From contig JAHHQM010000007.1 in assembly GCA_020026395.1 (NCBI GenBank), positions 1 to 64,000 of the forward strand: 64,000 nucleotides of DNA. Reading direction: 5' to 3'. The position numbers were made by a program, and so were the translations under genes. The first letter of the stretch is position 1, and each line of letters opens with the position of its first letter. Positions 41,124-53,005 of this stretch are shown here, one piece after another. This stretch comes from Alistipes sp. (GTDB taxonomy: Bacteria > Bacteroidota > Bacteroidia > Bacteroidales > Rikenellaceae). Below the pieces are notes generated by a model. It searched no databases. It was not told where the DNA came from and was given only the letters and a program-made list of their open reading frames with translations.

Positions 41124-44030
41124 ATGGTATCCCAAAATAAAAAACAAAATATCGCCGGCAAATCGCCCCAAAATCCCGATCGCAACAACATGCGGTGGAT
41201 TGTGGGATTTGTCCTCCTGTTCTTCGGACTTTTTGCCGTGGCATCGACCTTTTTCTCGTTCTTCTGCTGGCAGGAGGATCAGAGCCTGTTCGACCCCACG
41301 GCTTTGCAAACCGAAATCCAAACCGCCAAGGAGTCGCTCAGCGACGATGCCTCAAATCCCTGCGGACGACTGGGTGCGCGACTGGGCTGGTGGCTGGTGG
41401 ATTGCTCGTTCGGCTTGTTCGGCATCATCCTTCCGATGCTGATCGCCTGGATCGGCCTTCGGATGATCCAGCAGAAACCGCTGGATTTCAACCGCAAGCT
41501 CCTGCCCTTTGTGCTGGTCATGTTGTTCGGTTCGCTGACTTTGGGATTCCTTTTCCCGCACCTGGATGTCTGCTCGGAGGAGGGACTCGGCGGTGCTTTC
41601 GGCGTGCTGGTCGCCTCGATCCTTTCGGGGTATATCGGTACGGTGGGTATGATTTTCCTGTTGCTGTCGGGTTGGATCCTGTTGGGTGTTCTGATCAACC
41701 GCAACTTTATCAATACGGTCAATACGGCGGGTAATATGATGGTCGATCGCAGCGAACGCATCGTGGAGGCCGTCAAGAACCGCGTGGCGCAGGCCAAGGA
41801 GGAGACACGCGAAGAAGAGGAGCGTGAAGCGGAAGTTGTGGCTCAACCTGTCGCAGAGCCACGTCCCGTAGCACCCGAACCACAACCCGAGCCGCAACCT
41901 GTACCCGAGCCCGAACCCCGATCGTGGGAGCATGCCGTGGCCGAGGAGGGGCAGAAACATTTTGAACCCGAACCCGTGGAGGAGCTTCCCGTGGAGGAAG
42001 AGCCGCAACCCGAGCCGCAACCCGTCGATGAGGAGTTTACGATCGAAGGGGGTGAAACGCCCGTTGCAAAAACCTCGGCAACGCGTCGCCGTACGGCCGC
42101 AACGGAGGATGATGACCTGTTTACGGAGGTGGATGTCGAACCCGCACCCCGCACCCGTGTGGTGATGGGGCGTGGTGGATTGATCGAACTTGCGCCCGTC
42201 ATGCCGCGTAAGACTGCGCCCCATACCGCTCCGACCGAGCCGCAGACCACGCCGTTTGTGGGCGACCCGACGGGCAATCCCGCCGAAGCGAAACCGTTGG
42301 CCGATCCCGAGGATTTCAAGGCGATTGTCGAGGAGGTGTCGGCCGCACAACCGACCGAACCGACCTCCGAATCAACCCCCGAGCCGATTCAAGAACCCGC
42401 TCCCGCCGAACCTCAGGCCGGACTTGAGATCGACAAACCCGAAGCCGATGGCGGGGTGGTGGTCGATGTCGAGGAACATCACGAGGAGCTGACCACGGAA
42501 AAGGAACTTCCCGAGGAGAATTACGACCCGTTGAAGGATCTGGTCAATTACCGCAAACCCTCGTTCAACCTCCTGGAGGATTATCAGACCTCGACGCGGG
42601 TGTCCGACGAGGAGATCTACGAAAATAAATCGAACATCGAGGAGACGCTGAAGAACTTCGGCATTCCGATCCAGAAGATCAAGGCGACGGTGGGCCCGAC
42701 GGTCACGCTGTACGAGATCGTGCAGGCACAGGGTGTGAAGATCTCGAAGATTCAGGGTCTGGAGAACGATATTGCCCAAAGCCTGAAGGCATTGGGTATC
42801 CGTATTATTGCACCGATCCCCGGTAAGGGTACGATCGGTATCGAGGTGCCGAACCGCGATAAGGAGGTGGTATCGATGTACTCGTGCGTGCGCTCGGTGC
42901 GTTTCCAGGAGTCGAAGGCGCAACTGCCCGTGGTGATCGGCCGTACGATTCAAAACGAAAATTATGTGTTCGACCTGGCGAAGATGCCGCACTTGCTGGT
43001 GGCAGGTGCCACGGGACAGGGTAAGTCGGTGGGGCTGAATGCGATTATCACCTCGCTGCTTTACCGCAAACACCCCGCACAGCTGAAATTTGTGCTGATC
43101 GACCCCAAGATGGTCGAGTTCTCGCTCTACTCGAAGATCGAACGCCACTTCCTGGCCAAGATGGAGTCGGAGGACGAAGCCGTGGTGACCGATCCGCAGA
43201 AGGCTGTTTATACGCTCAATTCGTTGTGCGTTGAGATGGATAACCGACTGGAACTATGTAAGAAAGCCGGAACGCGAAACATCGCCGAATACAACGAAAA
43301 ATTCATTGTCCGCCGTCTGAATCCGCAGAAAGGACACCGCTATCTTCCTTATATTGTGGTGGTGGTCGATGAGTTTGCCGATCTGATCATGACCGCCAAG
43401 GAGGTCGAAGGCCCCGTGATGCGACTGGCGCAGAAGGCGCGTGCCATCGGTATCCACCTGATCATCGCCACGCAGCGACCCGACGTGAAGGTCATCACGG
43501 GCGGTATCAAAGCCAACTTCCCCGCACGTATGGCCTTCCGCGTGATGCAGATGATCGACTCGCGTACGATCATCGACCAGCCGGGTGCCAACCAGCTGAT
43601 CGGTCGCGGTGACATGCTCTTCTCGAAGGACGGCGAGCTGACCCGTATTCAGTGTGCGCTGGTCGAGACGAAGGAGGTTGAGCGTATTGTCGATTACATC
43701 GCCTCGCAGCAGGGCTACACCGAGGCCTATCCGTTGCCCGACTACACGCCCGAAAGCAGCGAAGGTTCGTCGATGGGCAGTGACGAAGCGCCCGTGAAAT
43801 ACGATACGTTGTTTGCGCAGATCGCCCGCGATGTGGTCGTGAGCGGTCAGATCTCCACTTCGATGATCCAGCGTAACTACGAGGTCGGATTCAACCGTGC
43901 AGGCCGTATCATGTTGCAGCTGGAGCGTTCGGGTATTGTCGGTAAGCAGCACGGCGCAAAACCCCGCGACATCCTGATTCTGGATCTGCCGACGCTCGAA
44001 GCCAAGTTGCAGGATCTGGGCGTGTTCTGA
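41124..44030 (+). CDS. ftsK: DNA translocase FtsK
   Basis: Septal DNA pump that clears chromosome ends and activates XerCD at dif. The 968-aa protein has an N-terminal domain with four or more membrane segments (about 28-200) and a long Pro/Glu-rich linker (about 225-450, with EPQPEPQP-type repeats). The motor follows: Walker A GATGQGKSVG near 635, Walker B YIVVVVDEFADLI and RAIGIHLIIATQRPDVKVITGGIKANFPARMAF. The C-terminal winged-helix gamma domain (DTLFAQIARDVVVSGQISTSMIQRNYEVGFNRAGRIM) would read polar KOPS-like DNA sites. Start chosen at ATG 41124. Confidence 0.96.
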   Translation: MVSQNKKQNIAGKSPQNPDRNNMRWIVGFVLLFFGLFAVASTFFSFFCWQEDQSLFDPTALQTEIQTAKESLSDDASNPCGRLGARLGWWLVDCSFGLFGIILPMLIAWIGLRMIQQKPLDFNRKLLPFVLVMLFGSLTLGFLFPHLDVCSEEGLGGAFGVLVASILSGYIGTVGMIFLLLSGWILLGVLINRNFINTVNTAGNMMVDRSERIVEAVKNRVAQAKEETREEEEREAEVVAQPVAEPRPVAPEPQPEPQPVPEPEPRSWEHAVAEEGQKHFEPEPVEELPVEEEPQPEPQPVDEEFTIEGGETPVAKTSATRRRTAATEDDDLFTEVDVEPAPRTRVVMGRGGLIELAPVMPRKTAPHTAPTEPQTTPFVGDPTGNPAEAKPLADPEDFKAIVEEVSAAQPTEPTSESTPEPIQEPAPAEPQAGLEIDKPEADGGVVVDVEEHHEELTTEKELPEENYDPLKDLVNYRKPSFNLLEDYQTSTRVSDEEIYENKSNIEETLKNFGIPIQKIKATVGPTVTLYEIVQAQGVKISKIQGLENDIAQSLKALGIRIIAPIPGKGTIGIEVPNRDKEVVSMYSCVRSVRFQESKAQLPVVIGRTIQNENYVFDLAKMPHLLVAGATGQGKSVGLNAIITSLLYRKHPAQLKFVLIDPKMVEFSLYSKIERHFLAKMESEDEAVVTDPQKAVYTLNSLCVEMDNRLELCKKAGTRNIAEYNEKFIVRRLNPQKGHRYLPYIVVVVDEFADLIMTAKEVEGPVMRLAQKARAIGIHLIIATQRPDVKVITGGIKANFPARMAFRVMQMIDSRTIIDQPGANQLIGRGDMLFSKDGELTRIQCALVETKEVERIVDYIASQQGYTEAYPLPDYTPESSEGSSMGSDEAPVKYDTLFAQIARDVVVSGQISTSMIQRNYEVGFNRAGRIMLQLERSGIVGKQHGAKPRDILILDLPTLEAKLQDLGVF

Positions 44031-44049
44031 TCCCGCAAGTAAGCATAAA

Positions 44050-44089
44050 AAAAAGGCGGTGTCCCGCGGACACCGCCTTTTTATTTTTC
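44050..44089. terminator. Bidirectional terminator between ftsK and the PorT-like gene
   Basis: A perfect 15-bp stem (44050-44064 with 44068-44082) around CGC, flanked by an A-run and a T-run, between convergent genes. Confidence 0.93.
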
Positions 44090-44096
44090 TCTTCCA

Positions 44097-44702
44097 TTAG
44101 AAGTTGTAACCAACCGTCAGGAAGAAGTTGTTGGGTTTTACATCGCCGTGGAACGTGTTGTAGTTCTGGCTGACGTCGATCAAACCAAACTCGTAACCCA
44201 GTCCGAATACAAACTGACGCCATACGACCGAACCTCCGAAACGCAGACCGAAGTCCGAACGCTTGAGCGTGTAGTCGTCGAATGTATCGACCTTGCCATC
44301 GTAACTTTTGATGTTACCGCCCACACCCAATGCGTAGTAGAAACCGGCGCTCGGGTAGAGGGTTACCTTGTTTTGGATGTTGAACTTATAGTTCAGCATA
44401 AGGGGAATCTCAAGGTAAGCGGCATTGAGTTTGGCCGTGTAGCCTTCATCTTCCTCCTGGCAACCCTTCAAGGTGATTTGCAGACCCGTCTCAAAGTAGA
44501 GGGGGAACGACTGCGTCAGTGCGCGCTCGTAAGAACCACCCAGGTGAAAACCGATTTTCGAATCGGGCGAAACGCCGTTCAGACGGACATTCGAGACGTT
44601 CAAACCACCGCGGATACCGAAAATGTTCTTTTCGAAACGCTGTGCCTGTGCGCCACCCACAAACATCGTGATGGCTGCAAACAGCAACAATAATTTTTTC
44701 AT
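44097..44702 (-). CDS. PorT-like outer-membrane beta-barrel protein
   Basis: A 201-aa protein with a signal peptide (cleavage near AQAQ, about 20) and an eight-strand-type barrel: FGIRGGLNVSNV, KIGFHLGGSYERAL, LYFETGLQITLKG, YLEIPLMLNYKFN, TLYPSAGFYYALGVGGNI, DFGLRFGGSVVWRQFVFGLGYEFGLID, and a final strand ending in Phe (FFLTVGYNF), as needed for BAM insertion. This fits the PorT/outer membrane beta-barrel family of Bacteroidota. A second copy lies at 49915-50523 with the same layout. It sits on the opposite strand between ftsK and lolA. The 5' leader is long, about 130 nt. Confidence 0.87.
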   Translation of the reverse strand: MKKLLLLFAAITMFVGGAQAQRFEKNIFGIRGGLNVSNVRLNGVSPDSKIGFHLGGSYERALTQSFPLYFETGLQITLKGCQEEDEGYTAKLNAAYLEIPLMLNYKFNIQNKVTLYPSAGFYYALGVGGNIKSYDGKVDTFDDYTLKRSDFGLRFGGSVVWRQFVFGLGYEFGLIDVSQNYNTFHGDVKPNNFFLTVGYNF

Positions 44703-44838
44703 TTTTTCGTAGTTTAGGGTTCTCCGGCTCCATGGAGAATAGCATTAGTTCCAAAAAAAGAGAAGGAGCCTGTCGGATGCGGTCGGCGTAAGGTTTCTTG
44801 CGGGTTTCCGTATCGGACTTGTTCCTCTTTTCGGAATA

Positions 44839-44846
44839 CAAATATA
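44839..44846 (-). promoter_or_regulatory. -7 element of the PorT-like gene
   Basis: Minus-strand TATATTTG, exact TAnnTTTG, 137 nt before the start codon. Confidence 0.5.
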
Positions 44847-44938
44847 GGAAAATAAACTAAAATTGTTTTTTTTGAGCACATTTTTTGCGGGAGATATGAA
44901 ATTTTTCGGGAATCTTCCCTTCAAGGCGGGATTATACC

Positions 44939-44946
44939 TATATTTG
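44939..44946 (+). promoter_or_regulatory. -7 element of the LolA-like gene
   Basis: TATATTTG, exact TAnnTTTG, 22 nt before the ATG. Confidence 0.6.
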
Positions 44947-44967
44947 TAAAGAGAAACAAAAGAAGTT

Positions 44968-45588
44968 ATGAAAAGACAGTTGTGTTTATGGCTGATCGGG
45001 GCGTTTTTGCTTCTGGGAGTGTTGCCGCTCTCGGCGCAGACCGACGACCGCGGACAGCAACTTTTGAATCGGGTGGCGGATTCGTTCCGTGCCCTGGGGC
45101 GTTATGAAGTGCACTTTACGGTCCGTGCGGGGGAGGATTCCGCCGAGGGCGAATATGCCGTGTCGGGCGAAACCTACTACCTGAAAATGGGCATGGCCGA
45201 GGTGTTTTGTGACGGACGGCAGCGCTATGAGGTGGATCACCGCCGCCGCGAGGTCGTCATCAACAAGATGAATCCCCAAAGCCACAATATTCTGGAAAAT
45301 CCCGCCCATGCCTTCGATTACTGGCAGGAGCAATACCTTTCGAAGGTCGAATGGGAGCGGGGTGGTCAGGCCGCAGTTGCCCTGACGCCGCGCAATGCGG
45401 TGGATGCGGAGGCTGAACGCGTGACGATTCTGGTGGATCTGAAGAAAAACCGCCCGCTGGAGCTGGTTTATAACTACGATTCGGAGCGGATCGTGATCTC
45501 GCTGACAAACATTTCGCTTTTCGGCGAGGCCATCCCGCACTTCTCGAAAAAAGAGTTTGCGGACTACGAAATGATCGATTTTCGGTAG
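44968..45588 (+). CDS. LolA-like outer-membrane lipoprotein carrier
   Basis: Periplasmic carrier that takes lipoproteins from LolCDE to the outer membrane. The 206-aa protein has a signal peptide (cleavage near LSAQ, 24) and the LolA pattern: a helix LLNRVADSFRALGRYEVHFTV, then antiparallel strands (EGEYAVSGETYYLKMGMAEVFCDGRQRYEVDHRRREVVINKMNP, RVTILVDLKKNRPLELVYNY). No Cys follows the signal, so it is soluble. In Bacteroidota lolA commonly follows ftsK; here the PorT-like gene lies between them on the other strand. A LolD-like gene is at 17 kb. Confidence 0.85.
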   Translation: MKRQLCLWLIGAFLLLGVLPLSAQTDDRGQQLLNRVADSFRALGRYEVHFTVRAGEDSAEGEYAVSGETYYLKMGMAEVFCDGRQRYEVDHRRREVVINKMNPQSHNILENPAHAFDYWQEQYLSKVEWERGGQAAVALTPRNAVDAEAERVTILVDLKKNRPLELVYNYDSERIVISLTNISLFGEAIPHFSKKEFADYEMIDFR

Positions 45589-45624
45589 GGTATTCGGCTC
45601 GGTGAGCCGCCCCGAAAACCCCGA

Positions 45625-45655
45625 AAAATCCCGACAGCCTGTCGGGATTTTTATT
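45625..45655 (+). terminator. Intrinsic terminator of the LolA-like gene
   Basis: AAAATCCCGACA (45625-45636) pairs perfectly with TGTCGGGATTTT (45640-45651) around GCC, followed by T-rich sequence. Confidence 0.9.
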
Positions 45656-45742
45656 TTATGGGCTGAAATCGGCGGAAAACGGCCAAAAAACGCCTGTTTG
45701 ATGAATTCTGCCGACTCAGAAGGCGCGAAAAAAAAGACCAAA

Positions 45743-45774
45743 GTTGCTTAAATCGTCAGAAATTACTATTTTTG
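45743..45774 (+). promoter_or_regulatory. Promoter of gyrA
   Basis: GTTG (45743-45746), 20-nt spacer, TATTTTTG (45767-45774). The TTG at 45744 that opens the reading frame is this -33 element, so the ATG at 45807 is the real start. Confidence 0.75.
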
Positions 45775-45806
45775 TATGTTTAAAGAAAGGTAATTTTTAC
45801 GATAAT

Positions 45807-48338
<2,532 letters not shown>

Positions 48339-48372
48339 CTAACAAAAAAATACCTTAATAAAGAGTTCAATT

Positions 48373-49752
48373 ATGAAGAAATCAATTTTGACGGTTTTCG
48401 CTGCAATGTTGCTCGCAGTGCCCGTCGCACAAGCACAGAAGGTAAATAAGGATGCTCTGCTCTCGAAGATCGAGAAGAGCGACGCCGAAATTGCCGACGC
48501 CAAGAAGAATGGCAAGGCTGCCACCTGGATCAAGCGAGGTAAGGCATTTTTCGAGGCTGCACACGCTCCCGTGAAGGATATCGCACAAACTCTGACGGCC
48601 GATCGTTGGCAGCTGGCTCTGGGTGAGCCCACGCAGCAGCCCACGGTTGAGGTGGTAAACGGCATGCAGATGGCTTGCCTGCAGTACCCCTACCTGAAGC
48701 TGTATGTAAACCCGCAGAACGGTTCGATCATCACTTGGGAGCAGACCGACCGCGTCCTGGAAGGTGGTTACGAGAAGTCGTTGGAGGCTTATGAGAAAGC
48801 TCTCGAGCTCGATCCCAAAGCACAGGAGAAGGTTCGTCCCGATATGGAGGAGCTGCTGAATGCCGTAAGCCAGCAGGGTAACGTATACAAGGATCTGGGC
48901 AACTCGCTCAAGGCCGGTGAATATTACAACCTGGCACACCGCATTCTGCTTTCACCGGGTTACGGTCTGACCGAGACCGAGAAACCCCAGGCTCAGTTCG
49001 TCCTCTACCTGGCAGGTCGTATGTTCGCCGTTGATGCATTCACCAACACGAACCTCGACTCGGCTGCCAAAGGTGTGGCTGCGTTCAACGAACTTTTGAA
49101 CGAGGGTTACGAAGGTCAGAACGGTGACTGCTACTACTACCTGTTCTACTGCTACTTCTGCCAGAAGGATCACGACGCTTCGTACGTGATGAAGGCCAAG
49201 GAGGCTCTGGAGATGGGTATCGACAAGTATCCGACCAACCAGGAGATCCTGAAGGGTCTGATCGACCTCTACACCAAGGAGCAGGGTGTGGGTGATCCCA
49301 AAGATCTGATTGACCGTCTGGAGAAGACGATCGCTTCGGATCCCGGGAACTATGAGTTGTGGATGGGGCGCGGTATCCTGTTCAACTCGCTGGGCGACCT
49401 CGATCAGAGTATCGTATCGTTCAGCAAGGCTGCCGAGCTGAAGCCCGAAATGATCGACGCCCTGTACTACACGGCTCTTTCGTACACGCTGAAGGCCAAC
49501 GGTATTCTCGATGAGCTGAACAGCATGCACCAGATCAGCGCTGCCGACAGCGACGCTGCCATGGCCAAGGCTGTTGAGAACTTCAAGGCTGCCATTCCTT
49601 ACCTGGAGAAGGGTTACGAGGTAAATCCCCAGCATATGGACAACCTCTCGCTCTTGAAGGAGATCTGCTTCCGTCTGCGTGACGAGAGCGACGAGTACGC
49701 CCAGAAGTTCCAGAAGTACAACGCTTTGTGGAAAGAGGCAAGCGACAAATAA
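48373..49752 (+). CDS. Secreted TPR-repeat protein
   Basis: A 459-aa protein with a signal peptide (cleavage near AQAQ, about 21) and several TPR units: YEKSLEAYEKALELDPKAQEKV, GNVYKDLGNSLKAGEYYNLAHRIL, YELWMGRGILFNSLGDLDQSIVSFSKAAELKPEMIDALYYTALSY and AKAVENFKAAIPYLEKGYEVNPQHMDNLSLLKEI. It is probably periplasmic and mediates protein contacts; the partner is unknown. It follows gyrA and is closed by a terminator. I recall the gyrA-TPR order from other Bacteroidales. Codon choice is more restricted than in neighbours, hinting at high expression. Confidence 0.88.
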   Translation: MKKSILTVFAAMLLAVPVAQAQKVNKDALLSKIEKSDAEIADAKKNGKAATWIKRGKAFFEAAHAPVKDIAQTLTADRWQLALGEPTQQPTVEVVNGMQMACLQYPYLKLYVNPQNGSIITWEQTDRVLEGGYEKSLEAYEKALELDPKAQEKVRPDMEELLNAVSQQGNVYKDLGNSLKAGEYYNLAHRILLSPGYGLTETEKPQAQFVLYLAGRMFAVDAFTNTNLDSAAKGVAAFNELLNEGYEGQNGDCYYYLFYCYFCQKDHDASYVMKAKEALEMGIDKYPTNQEILKGLIDLYTKEQGVGDPKDLIDRLEKTIASDPGNYELWMGRGILFNSLGDLDQSIVSFSKAAELKPEMIDALYYTALSYTLKANGILDELNSMHQISAADSDAAMAKAVENFKAAIPYLEKGYEVNPQHMDNLSLLKEICFRLRDESDEYAQKFQKYNALWKEASDK

Positions 49753-49773
49753 TCGCCGCCCTCTAAATAGGTT

Positions 49774-49813
49774 AAATGCCGATCGGACTTAAAGTCCGGT
49801 CGGCATTTTTTTT
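49774..49813 (+). terminator. Intrinsic terminator of the gyrA-TPR operon
   Basis: AAATGCCGATCGGACT (49774-49789) pairs with AGTCCGGTCGGCATTT (49793-49808), one wobble, followed by a T-run. Confidence 0.92.
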
Positions 49814-49881
49814 ATGGCTCAAAAAGGCGGGGATTGTGTCGGGAAAGGGAACTGCGGGAAACGGTGGCGGAAATAATTGCG

Positions 49882-49889
49882 TATCTTTG
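49882..49889 (+). promoter_or_regulatory. -7 element of the second PorT-like gene
   Basis: TATCTTTG, exact TAnnTTTG, 26 nt before the ATG. Confidence 0.6.
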
Positions 49890-49914
49890 ATAAAGACCTT
49901 AAAACCGTGACGTT

Positions 49915-50523
49915 ATGAAAAATTTCAAGATTCTTCTTTGCGTCCTGCTTTTTCTGAGTGTGGGGGTGCGGGCGCAAAGCTTCAAATCCGACATTTTGGG
50001 TGTCCGTGCGGGCATCAACATTGCAAACATCGATTTTCGGGGCGGGGATCCCGATTCCAAGGCGGGTTTCCTGGTGGGCGCGGTCTACGAACGCCGACTG
50101 CTCAAATTCCGTCCGCTGTATGTGGAGACGGGGCTCTTTTTTGCGCAAAAGGGATGTGATTTCGAGGAACCCGACTCAAAACTCAATGCCATTTATCTTC
50201 AGATTCCGTTGATGGTCAAGTACCGTTTCCGCCTCTCGGAACGGGTGACGCTTGCCCCGATGGCGGGTGCTTACTATGCGGTGGGCATCGGCGGTAACCT
50301 CAAAACCCCGCAGATGCGTGAGGAAACCTTCGACGAGTATTGCAAACGGTCGGATTTCGGATTGCGTTTTGCGGCGCAGGCGCAGTGGACGCATTTCCTG
50401 TTCTCGGTGGGGTATGAAGTGGGATTGGTCGATTTCGGACGGGCAATCGAAAGCCTCTACACGCGGGTCGATTCGCGGATGCGCACCCGAAACCTCTACC
50501 TTGAGGTCGGCTATAACTTTTAG
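49915..50523 (+). CDS. PorT-like outer-membrane beta-barrel protein, second copy
   Basis: A 202-aa protein with a signal peptide (cleavage near VRAQ, 20) and the same strand order as the protein at 44097-44702. Shared features include LGVRAGINIAN, DPDSKAGFLVGAVYERRL, LYVETGLFFAQKGCDFEE, YLQIPLMVKYRF, YYAVGIGGNLK, KRSDFGLRF, VGYEVGLVDF and the same ending VGYNF. The Cys after the QKG turn is kept in both. The two are clearly paralogues, with the newer-looking copy being unclear. Its stop codon overlaps that of the convergent exonuclease gene, with no terminator between them. Confidence 0.87.
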   Translation: MKNFKILLCVLLFLSVGVRAQSFKSDILGVRAGINIANIDFRGGDPDSKAGFLVGAVYERRLLKFRPLYVETGLFFAQKGCDFEEPDSKLNAIYLQIPLMVKYRFRLSERVTLAPMAGAYYAVGIGGNLKTPQMREETFDEYCKRSDFGLRFAAQAQWTHFLFSVGYEVGLVDFGRAIESLYTRVDSRMRTRNLYLEVGYNF

Positions 50524-51017
50524 AGGATTTTGAGGGCGATGGCGGCACAGGCTTCGGCATCGGCCAGTGCGTGGTGGTGATTGCGCAGATCGTACCCGCA
50601 TTGCGCCGCTACGGTGTGGAGCTTGTGATCGGGAAGCGTGCGCCCGAAAAAGCGGCGTGAGGCACGGCACGTGCAGTAAAACGCATAGCCGGGATAGGGC
50701 ATGTGATAGGCCTCGAAGGCGGCTTTCAGACACCCCTCGTCAAAAGGACTGTTGTGGGCGACCAGCGGAAGGTGATCGCCCAAATGGGGTGCGATGCGTG
50801 CCCAGACCGACGGGAAATCATCGGCCGAATCGGTGTCGGCCGCCGTCAGTCCGTGTACCGAGACGTTGATCGGGTTGTAGTAGTTGGGGTAGGGGCGGAT
50901 CAGTTCGTAGCAGTGATCCACCACCTGGCCGTGCTCGACCCGTACGATGCCCACACTGCATACACTCGACCGTTTGAAGTTGGCCGTCTCAAAATCTATG
51001 GCTACAAAATTCTCCAT
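50520..51017 (-). CDS. DnaQ-like 3'-5' exonuclease
   Basis: A 165-aa DEDDh-type exonuclease. The motifs are ExoI FVAIDFET (D8, E10), ExoII LPLVAHNSPFDEGCL and ExoIII HHALADAEACAAI, with the His of DEDDh. Stand-alone domain of the kind found in the DNA polymerase III epsilon family or oligoribonuclease-like repair nucleases. The exact role is open. It follows the ABC-F gene by 6 nt on the minus strand, so it is probably cotranscribed with it. It ends convergent with the second PorT-like gene, overlapping by 4 nt. Confidence 0.88.
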   Translation of the reverse strand: MENFVAIDFETANFKRSSVCSVGIVRVEHGQVVDHCYELIRPYPNYYNPINVSVHGLTAADTDSADDFPSVWARIAPHLGDHLPLVAHNSPFDEGCLKAAFEAYHMPYPGYAFYCTCRASRRFFGRTLPDHKLHTVAAQCGYDLRNHHHALADAEACAAIALKIL

Positions 51018-51023
51018 TTCGGT

Positions 51024-52904
<1,881 letters not shown>

Positions 52905-52928
52905 GGGTCGTTGTTTTTCTTTAGCCGA

Positions 52929-52936
52929 CAAATTTA
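52929..52936 (-). promoter_or_regulatory. -7 element of the ABC-F/exonuclease operon
   Basis: Minus-strand TAAATTTG, exact TAnnTTTG, 24 nt before the chosen start codon. Confidence 0.6.
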
Positions 52937-52950
52937 CGGAAAATCGGGCA

Positions 52951-52984
52951 AATAAAAAAGACCGATCCTCCGGGGGCGGTCTTT
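52951..52984 (-). terminator. Intrinsic terminator of the phosphate transporter gene
   Basis: AAAGACCG (52957-52964) pairs with CGGTCTTT (52977-52984). On the minus strand a T-run follows, close to the promoter of the next gene. Confidence 0.82.
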
Positions 52985-53005
52985 AAGCTATGGGCGCGGG
53001 TCGGA

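Larger units (their letters stand above)
44703..44967. other. Divergent intergenic region between the PorT-like and LolA-like genes
   Basis: Holds two divergent TAnnTTTG elements, 44846-44839 (minus) and 44939-44946 (plus). The minus-strand leader contains TTCTCC/GGAGAA around a CTCCATGGAG palindrome (44721-44740), a small hairpin only. Confidence 0.5.

Noticed and set aside
44721..44740. CTCCATGGAG palindrome as an operator.
   Set aside because: Ten bases only, a single copy, and it is equally well explained as part of a small leader hairpin.
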